Assembly: GCA_900471925.1 (NCBI GenBank)
Contig: UCGV01000025.1
Coordinates: 1 to 64,000 of the forward strand
DNA from: Hyphomicrobiales bacterium
GTDB lineage: Bacteria; Pseudomonadota; Alphaproteobacteria; Rhizobiales; Rhizobiaceae
DNA length: 64,000 nucleotides
Direction: 5' to 3'
Shown: positions 58,810-64,000 of the stretch, piece after piece
Position numbering within the stretch: position 1 is the first letter of the stretch
How the letters are laid out: every line of letters starts with the position of its first letter
Translations under genes and position numbers: made by a program
The notes under the pieces: generated by a model
The model's database searches: none
The model's input: only the letters and a program-made list of their open reading frames with translations
What the model was told of the DNA's origin: nothing

Positions 58810-59112
58810 ATAAAACCGAAACGTCTTGTTATCGCCCCGGCCGCGATCGAGGATCTGCGGAATATCCGGCGCCATATCTCCGAGAGCAGCTCTCACTACG
58901 CAATGGAATTTCTGGCCGATCTGACCGCCAAGATCGCCTGGATCGCTGAAGTGGACTTCACAGGCTCCCCTCGCGATCATATTTCGGAAGGCCTGCGTGG
59001 CCTGCCCTACAGAAGCCGTTGCATCTACTATCGCTCCCATGACGATCGGATTGAGATCCTGCGCGTCAAACATGGCGCCGAGGATATCAGGCCCCAGGAC
59101 TTTGAGCTTTAG
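58810..59112 (+). CDS. parE: ParE-type toxin, start codon apparently ATA
   Basis: The frame reads IKPKRLVIAPAAIEDLRNIR, continues through EFLADLTAKIAWIAE and GLRGLPYRSRCIYYR, and ends HGAEDIRPQDFEL, the complete ParE fold. The first codon, 5 bp after the parD stop, is ATA where homologues have ATG. An in-frame stop (TGA, 58795-58797) closes the frame upstream. The only later ATG (58903) would remove the first 31 residues. Initiation at ATA would be weak, so toxin production may be low or lost. ParE toxins poison DNA gyrase. Confidence 0.75.
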   Translation: MKPKRLVIAPAAIEDLRNIRRHISESSSHYAMEFLADLTAKIAWIAEVDFTGSPRDHISEGLRGLPYRSRCIYYRSHDDRIEILRVKHGAEDIRPQDFEL

Positions 59113-59152
59113 CCTCTATTGTCGGTAGCAGCGTAGTGACCAGGGACAACAA

Positions 59153-59617
59153 ATGTCATCAGACTACATAAGGTCGCTTCGCGCCAAGGTGGGGTCCAGC
59201 CTCATCATGCTGCCGGCCGTCGCGGCGGTGATTTCGGACGCGCAAGGCAGGCTGCTGCTGCAGGAGAAGGCTGCGGGCCAGGGCTGGAGCCTGCCCGCCG
59301 GCGGCATAGAGCCGGGCGAGACGCCGCAGCAGGCGATAGCGCGCGAAGTGATGGAGGAGACCGGGCTCGAAGTCGTAAGCTCCGAAGTGCTGGCCGTGTT
59401 TGGCGGCAGGGAATTCCGCCACACCTATCCGAATGGAGACCAGGTCGAATATCTGGTCGTGCTCTTCAAATGCCAGACGAGCGGCGAGCCCGGCGGATAT
59501 ACGGATAATGAGACGGTCAGCCTGAAATACACGCCTTTCGACGAGATGCCGAAGCTTGCCCTGCCCTATCCGATGGAGCTTCTGTTCCCGCACCTCGCGC
59601 AGCCCGTATCGGCGTGA
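59153..59617 (+). CDS. NUDIX hydrolase
   Basis: This 154-residue protein contains the full Nudix box GGIEPGETPQQAIAREVMEE followed by TGLEV, in the expected spacing. It begins MSSDYIRSLRAKVGSSLIML. A mid region with GGREFRHTYPNGDQVEYL is typical of the ADP-ribose/nucleoside-diphosphate subgroups. It should hydrolyse a nucleoside diphosphate linked to another moiety. It stands alone and lies convergent with the alkene-reductase gene. Confidence 0.9.
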   Translation: MSSDYIRSLRAKVGSSLIMLPAVAAVISDAQGRLLLQEKAAGQGWSLPAGGIEPGETPQQAIAREVMEETGLEVVSSEVLAVFGGREFRHTYPNGDQVEYLVVLFKCQTSGEPGGYTDNETVSLKYTPFDEMPKLALPYPMELLFPHLAQPVSA

Positions 59618-59668
59618 GAAGAGCCTGCCGCCCGGCAAGGCGGCAAGCTCAGGCGCGGCCTTCAGCCT

Positions 59669-60820
59669 TCAGGCGGCGGCACTATCGGCCTCATAGGCGG
59701 GAAAATCCGTAAAGCCCAGTTCGCCGCGCCGCGTATAGTAGGACGAGCGGTCGGCGACGGCGAGCGGCCATCCCTGCCGTAAGCGCTCGGCAAGATCGGG
59801 ATTGGCGATATAGGGCCGGCCGAAGGCGATCAGATCCACGAGACCGGTATCGAGCGCCTCCTGCGCCTGCTCGCGGCTCACGAAGCCGCCGCACCAGATG
59901 ATCTTGCCCGGAAAGGCCGAGCGCACGCGCGCCAGCACGGCATGATCGACATGCATCTTCTTGAACTCGGCGCTCTCCATGTTGCCCACCGGCATCAGCT
60001 CATAGACGATGTGCATATAGGCAACGCCGCGCCGGCCAAGCTCCTGCGCAAGAAAGAGCAGCGTTTCCTCCGCCTGCGGATCCTCCGGCATGGAATTGAA
60101 ATAGCCGAACGGAGACAGGCGAACGCCGACGCGCCCCGGCCCCAGCTCGCGCACCGCCGCATCGATGGCTTCGAGCAGGAAGCGCGTGCGGTTTTCCACC
60201 GTGCCGCCGCCATAACGATCGGTGCGGGTGTTCAACACCGAGTTCAGGAATTGCTCGAACAGATAGCCATTGGCGGCATGCAGCTCGACGCCGTCGAAAC
60301 CGGCCTGGCGGGCATTGGCAAAGGCCTGCGCGAAGGTGCCGATCAGCGCCGAGACCTCCTGCGTTTCCAGCTGGCGCGGCTTGCCGGCGCGCATATAGCC
60401 GAGCTTGCCTTCGGCATCATGGGCAAAGACATCGGAATTGACCGCCTGCGCTTCGGTGACGCCCCAGGGCGCCTCTCCATCAGGCATCAGCGAGGGATGC
60501 GCCATTCGCCCGACATGCCAAATCTGCGAGAATATGGTGCCGCCCCGGCGATGTACCGCATCGGTGACAAGCCGCCAGCCCGCCACCTGCGCCTCATTGT
60601 AGATGCCGGGCGTGCGGGCATAACCATTGCTGGAGGGCGCGACATCGGCGACTTCGGCCACGATCAAACCAGCCGTTGCCCGCTGCCCGTAATAGGTCGC
60701 CATCAGCGCATTCGGAATGTCGCCATCGGAGGTGCGCGTGCGCGTCATCGGCGGCATCACGATACGGTTCTTCAGGTGAACGGAGCCGCCAAGCCATTGA
60801 GATTCGAACAGGTCCAACAT
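59669..60820 (-). CDS. Alkene reductase (Old Yellow Enzyme/NemA-like)
   Basis: The ATG at 60820 has AAGGA at good spacing; the 383-residue protein is full length. Flavin and substrate motifs are VMPPMTRTRTSDG, GLIVAEVADVAP, the catalytic pair in GVELHAANGYLFEQF (His, Asn), VRLSPFGYFNSM and FGRPYIANPDLAERL. It reduces activated C=C bonds (enals, maleimides, nitro compounds) with NADPH. It is divergent from an HxlR regulator over 83 bp that contain TCGGC-N6-GCCGA at 60859-60874. Confidence 0.9.
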   Translation of the reverse strand: MLDLFESQWLGGSVHLKNRIVMPPMTRTRTSDGDIPNALMATYYGQRATAGLIVAEVADVAPSSNGYARTPGIYNEAQVAGWRLVTDAVHRRGGTIFSQIWHVGRMAHPSLMPDGEAPWGVTEAQAVNSDVFAHDAEGKLGYMRAGKPRQLETQEVSALIGTFAQAFANARQAGFDGVELHAANGYLFEQFLNSVLNTRTDRYGGGTVENRTRFLLEAIDAAVRELGPGRVGVRLSPFGYFNSMPEDPQAEETLLFLAQELGRRGVAYMHIVYELMPVGNMESAEFKKMHVDHAVLARVRSAFPGKIIWCGGFVSREQAQEALDTGLVDLIAFGRPYIANPDLAERLRQGWPLAVADRSSYYTRRGELGFTDFPAYEADSAAA

Positions 60821-60903
60821 AGATCTTCCTTCAGTTGTTGCTGGTCGGAATCTATCCGTCGGCACGACTGCCGATCTACACACGCTTTGGTCAGTGGTTG
60901 CAC

Positions 60904-61332
60904 ATGAAGATCATCAAGAGACTGCCGGGCCTGCCTGTCGAGCGCGCACTGGCCGTGCTTTCCGGTCGCTGGAAGGCCGTTATCCTGCATGTGCTGCTGG
61001 ATGGGCCGCAGCGCACCTGCGAGCTTGAGAACCGCATTTCCGGCATCACGCAAAAGGTGCTGATCGAGCAGCTGAGGGCGCTGGAGGAACATGGCATGGT
61101 GCGCCGGCAGCCCCGTGCCGGCGATGCCCAGGGGATCGACTATCTGCTCACCCCGCTCGGCGAAAGCCTGCGGCCGATCCTCGATTCCCTCATCGAATGG
61201 GGAACACATCACGCAAACGAGCTGGACGAGGCAGACAGGCTGCTACCCTGCAGCGCCGTGGTGCAGGCCCGCGTGGATGCCGGACAGGCGGACGCGGCGG
61301 TCACCCCGAGAGCAAGACGCTGCGCCGGCTGA
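60904..61332 (+). CDS. HxlR family transcriptional regulator
   Basis: The ATG at 60904 (MKIIKRLPGLPVERALAVLSG) gives 142 residues. The winged helix is typical: LSGRWKAVILHVLLDGPQRTC, ITQKVLIEQLRALEEHGMV, and a basic RRQPRAG wing. Cysteines near the wing (RTCELEN) and in the tail (LLPCSAV, RRCAG) could be redox- or electrophile-responsive as in YodB/QorR, but none sits at the N-terminal position used in YodB. It probably represses the divergent alkene reductase. Confidence 0.87.
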   Translation: MKIIKRLPGLPVERALAVLSGRWKAVILHVLLDGPQRTCELENRISGITQKVLIEQLRALEEHGMVRRQPRAGDAQGIDYLLTPLGESLRPILDSLIEWGTHHANELDEADRLLPCSAVVQARVDAGQADAAVTPRARRCAG

Positions 61333-61345
61333 TCGCGCGCCTGAA

Positions 61346-62617
61346 CTAGGCGGCGATCTTTTCCGCCTCGATCTCTTCTCCGGCAGGCCGCCGCCCGCGC
61401 AGCGCCAGGAGCACGAGGATAGCGCCGCAGGAACAGGCAAGCGAAAGCACCAGCACCGCCCTGCCCCCGAATTGCGTCATCAGCGAAATCAGCACCGGCG
61501 GCGAGATGGCCGAGATCCAGTTGAGCGGCAGGGCAATGCGCGAGAGCGCTTTGGCAAAGGTGGCCTTGTCATAGAAGACGAGCGGAATGGTGGAGCGCGC
61601 CACCGCCAGCGCCCCGCCGGCCACACCATAAAACACCAGGAAGATGGCGATGATGGCGGGCGAGCCACCTGCTGCGAGCAGCACCAGCAGCGAGAGGAAC
61701 ATCACCGCCGAGGAAACCACGCCCATCGTCACCCCGTCCCAGCGCTTTTCGACCGCCGTCGTCAGCCCCCGCGCGAAGATCTGGATGATACCGAGCGCCG
61801 AGCCATAGGCCAGCGCCTGCGCCGGGCTCAGGCCCTCCTCCTTCAGCAGCTCGATCAGGATGGAGCTGAAGCCGAAGGTGACGAAGGCATTGAGCACGAT
61901 GGCCGCGACGATGAGAAAGAAGGTGCGGTCATAGGCGCCGGCGGAAGCGACCGGTGCCGCCGCCTTCGCTGGCGCCTCCGCTCTGGCGCGGCGCGGCAGG
62001 CCGCGCCCATAGAGCGGCAGGTTGATCGCGATCAGCGCCGCGGCATAGACCGCAATCGCCCCACGCCAGCCGATTTCGCCTGAGAGAAACGCGGTGAGCG
62101 GCCAGAACACCGTGCCGAACAGGCCGGAAACCAGCATCAGGCTCGAAATCGCCCGCGCAGCACCACGCCCGGCAATCTCGTTGAGCAGGATATGCGCCGG
62201 CGTGGTGAGACTGGCGCTACCCGCCGCCCCGAGCAGCAGCCAGCCGAGAAAATAGAGGGTGGGCGAATGCGCCATCGACACCACGAGTAGCCCGAGCGCC
62301 GAAAGCAGAGTGCCGCCGATCATGACGGGCCGCGCGCCGATACGCGCAAAGACCCGCGCGAGAAACGGCGCGCAGGCGCCCATCGCCACATAGAATGTGG
62401 TCGTGCCGGCAAAGATCGTGGATATGTCGAGCCCGAGATCATCGGCCATCTCGCGGCTGACGACAGCCGGAAAGCTGACCGCACCCCAGCCGATCAGCTG
62501 CGCGACAGACAGGGCGGCGACGGCGCGCGCAACCGGCGAGCCGAGCGGCATTGCGGCCAGACGCGCGGCGAGACCCCGGCAGGAAAAACGAAGAAGACCC
62601 ATCAGAAAACCTTGCAA
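61346..62617 (-). CDS. MFS transporter (efflux type)
   Basis: The protein of up to 423 residues has about 12 helices. The first loop contains FLARVFARIGARPVMIGG, an MFS motif A-like sequence, and a central cytoplasmic loop is RGLPRRARAEAPAKAAAP. Several starts are possible (62617, 62602, 62566) and no Shine-Dalgarno decides. It lies divergent from a LysR gene across 233 bp. It could export a compound sensed by that regulator. Substrate unknown. Confidence 0.83.
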   Translation of the reverse strand: MQGFLMGLLRFSCRGLAARLAAMPLGSPVARAVAALSVAQLIGWGAVSFPAVVSREMADDLGLDISTIFAGTTTFYVAMGACAPFLARVFARIGARPVMIGGTLLSALGLLVVSMAHSPTLYFLGWLLLGAAGSASLTTPAHILLNEIAGRGAARAISSLMLVSGLFGTVFWPLTAFLSGEIGWRGAIAVYAAALIAINLPLYGRGLPRRARAEAPAKAAAPVASAGAYDRTFFLIVAAIVLNAFVTFGFSSILIELLKEEGLSPAQALAYGSALGIIQIFARGLTTAVEKRWDGVTMGVVSSAVMFLSLLVLLAAGGSPAIIAIFLVFYGVAGGALAVARSTIPLVFYDKATFAKALSRIALPLNWISAISPPVLISLMTQFGGRAVLVLSLACSCGAILVLLALRGRRPAGEEIEAEKIAA

Positions 62618-62692
62618 AATCCATTGCTGTCTCCGTGCGGAGACAATGAAATACGAATGCGTTTCAGCCGGCAGGAACCCGGCCGTGAAATA

Positions 62693-62853
62693 GAGAAAAA
62701 CTCATGCTGCCGGCCTTGCGCCTGATACCGCCATCAGGCTATTCGGAAACGAGCGGGCAAGACACAAACTGAACCATTTTCGATGTTTCTTCTGCGCGAT
62801 ATCAGCGGGATGCTCAAACGAGGAATTTGCCGGGACCATGAGAAAAACTCATG
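62693..62853. promoter_or_regulatory. Duplicated GAGAAAAACTCATGC motif with palindrome CATGAG-A5-CTCATG
   Basis: The 15-bp motif GAGAAAAACTCATGC occurs at 62693-62707 and again at 62840-62854. The second copy is part of a perfect palindrome CATGAG-AAAAA-CTCATG (62837-62853) that includes the LysR start codon. These are candidate LysR binding sites in the divergent region. Confidence 0.6.
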
Positions 62854-63717
62854 CAGGATAAGCACCGCATCTCGCTCAACGCCATCAGGGTCTTTGCGAT
62901 AACAGCGCGCACCGGCAGCCTGACCGCCGCCGGCACCGAACTCGGCGTCACCTCGGGCGCCGTGAGCCATCAGCTCCGCAAACTCGAGGACGAGCTCGGC
63001 GTCACCTTCTTCCAGCGCGGCAACAATACCGTGACCCTGACGGAGGTCGGCCGCCGCTTCTACCAGGAGGTGGCGCCCGCGATCGGCCTCCTCGAGCGCT
63101 CGGCCGATGCGCTCTACCGCAACGAAAACGAAATCAGCGTCCACGCAACCACATCGCTGGCACTGCGCTGGCTCATCCCCTCGCTGGATCGCTTCCGCGC
63201 GCTCTGCCCGCAGGTGCGCGTGCGCGTGGAAACCAGCTCGGCCCGCGCCTTCTCCGGCGTCTCCGACGCCGATATCAGCATCCGCCATTTCCGCCCCGGC
63301 ACGGAAACCGAGGCATGGGAATTCCTCGCCCGGGATCTGCGCCGCCCCGTGATGTCAACAAACCTGCACACCGGCACGGAAAGCACGCTGCCGAACCTGC
63401 CCGCCCTGCAATGCTGCATCGGCAACTGGGACTGGAAGGACTGGTGCGCCACCTACGATATCCCGCTCAGCAGCCTCACCTTCGGCCACGAATTCGATAC
63501 CGACGACGCCGCCCTCCACGCCTGCGTCGCCGGCCTCGGCATGGTCCTGGCGCCGACGATACTTACGGGGCGGGAAATACGCTCCGGGGCGCTGCTGGCG
63601 CTGGCGGGGTATGAGCCGGTGGAGACCGGGACCTATCGCTATAAGCGGCGGTCGGAATCGAGGGCGGTGCGGCAGTTCTGCGGCTGGATGGATGGGGAGA
63701 TGCGGGGGCTGGAGTGA
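62851..63717 (+). CDS. LysR family transcriptional regulator (GcvA-like)
   Basis: This 288-residue protein has the winged helix (TGSLTAAGTELGVTSGAVSH, QLRKLEDELGVTFFQRG) and an effector domain with SDADISIRHFRPGTE and VAGLGMVLAPTILTGREI. The GxVSxQxxxLE sequence is typical of the GcvA/AmpR branch. It is divergent from the MFS gene and probably autoregulates through the palindrome on its start codon. Confidence 0.87.
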   Translation: MQDKHRISLNAIRVFAITARTGSLTAAGTELGVTSGAVSHQLRKLEDELGVTFFQRGNNTVTLTEVGRRFYQEVAPAIGLLERSADALYRNENEISVHATTSLALRWLIPSLDRFRALCPQVRVRVETSSARAFSGVSDADISIRHFRPGTETEAWEFLARDLRRPVMSTNLHTGTESTLPNLPALQCCIGNWDWKDWCATYDIPLSSLTFGHEFDTDDAALHACVAGLGMVLAPTILTGREIRSGALLALAGYEPVETGTYRYKRRSESRAVRQFCGWMDGEMRGLE

Positions 63718-64000
63718 GGGAGGATGGCTTGGGCTGGATAATCTTTGGCGATCGACCTGTCAGGGATCAACCCGGTCCGCAGAGAAGCGGAATACGGGCA
63801 CGGCAGATCAAGTCACGCCCCCTCGTCGAATGTGGTGGGTGGCGAACCCACTCCGTCTCGACCGGAGGCCTCCAGCACTACGACTGACGCTCTTCCCCTG
63901 AGCTATGAGTTGCCGTCCGCTGACTTACCAGAACCTGTGCCGCCCGCAATGCAAGGGAGGCGGTGGCTCTCAGCAAGGGGATCTCAGGTAGCCGCCGCAT
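63718..64000. other. Terminal intergenic region with strong local hairpins
   Basis: No coding frame of good character is seen. On the minus strand the segment 63930-63821 has a tRNA D-arm-like AGCTCAGGGGAAGAGC, a CTCCG/CGGAG hairpin and a GTGGG/CCCAC hairpin, but no acceptor stem is formed. Near the end, GGCGGTGGCT pairs with AGCCGCC (63959-63998). This may be a structured non-coding element or part of a repeat continued outside the window. Confidence 0.3.

Noticed and set aside
63821-63930. A tRNA gene on the minus strand
   Set aside because: A D-arm-like AGCTCAGGGGAAGAGC and a TTC loop exist, but no 7-bp acceptor stem or proper anticodon stem can be formed.

Overview
The window reads as chromosomal DNA of a high-GC alphaproteobacterium of the Rhizobium/Agrobacterium group. 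The evidence is gene content (an orotate phosphoribosyltransferase, a MocR regulator, many TetR/LysR/HxlR/MerR regulators, a Cache-HAMP class III cyclase, DUF2277, DUF1007), compact arrangement, and intergenic repeats of rhizobial character: a 47-bp element in three copies, a 93-bp two-hairpin element in two copies, and a RIME-like palindromic mosaic. I see no rRNA, no convincing tRNA, no CRISPR array, no insertion sequence and no prophage. The genus is inferred from style, not proven.

Layout. 0-6 kb: a partial autotransporter with HAF repeats, an M20 amidohydrolase, a membrane protein and an RTX-like protein with a strict 17-residue repeat. 6-14 kb: two TetR-controlled loci with visible operators (an SDR and a DUF308 membrane protein), an Rrf2 regulator, a HigBA-type toxin-antitoxin module, pyrE, a GNAT enzyme and a frameshifted small gene. 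14-25 kb: a YddA-type ABC transporter, a Tat-signal/poly-glycine/Hint protein, a PP2A-type phosphatase, lysA, and a MocR regulator divergent from a C39-like peptidase and a D-Ala-D-Ala ligase. 25-34 kb: arginase-like and DJ-1-like enzymes, a quinone oxidoreductase with LysR, an L,D-transpeptidase-like protein, DUF1007, an esterase, a diguanylate cyclase and proC. 34-42 kb: a T4 Rnl1-type RNA ligase, a class III cyclase, a PemK/Phd-like module and small kinases. 42-52 kb: an arylsulfatase divergent from a wHTH-STAND-TPR regulator, a decayed kinase fragment, DUF2277, a MerR/carboxymuconolactone-decarboxylase pair, an esterase and a flavin hydroxylase. 52-64 kb: an ArsR/SRPBCC pair, a truncated HigA-like protein, an AT-richer HExxH protein, transporters, a TetX-like monooxygenase with TetR, an 8-bp tandem repeat, a ParDE module whose toxin lacks a normal start codon, an alkene reductase with HxlR, and an MFS/LysR pair.

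Theme. Much of the window consists of small switches in which a regulator is divergent from, or overlaps, one redox or detoxification enzyme: TetR/SDR, LysR/QOR, MerR/CMD, ArsR/SRPBCC, TetR/TetX-like, HxlR/alkene reductase. In several the operator palindrome can be read directly. Candidates for something less ordinary are the isolated RNA ligase, the AT-richer HExxH protein, the Hint protein, the 17-residue RTX variant, and the MocR/C39/Ddl cluster.
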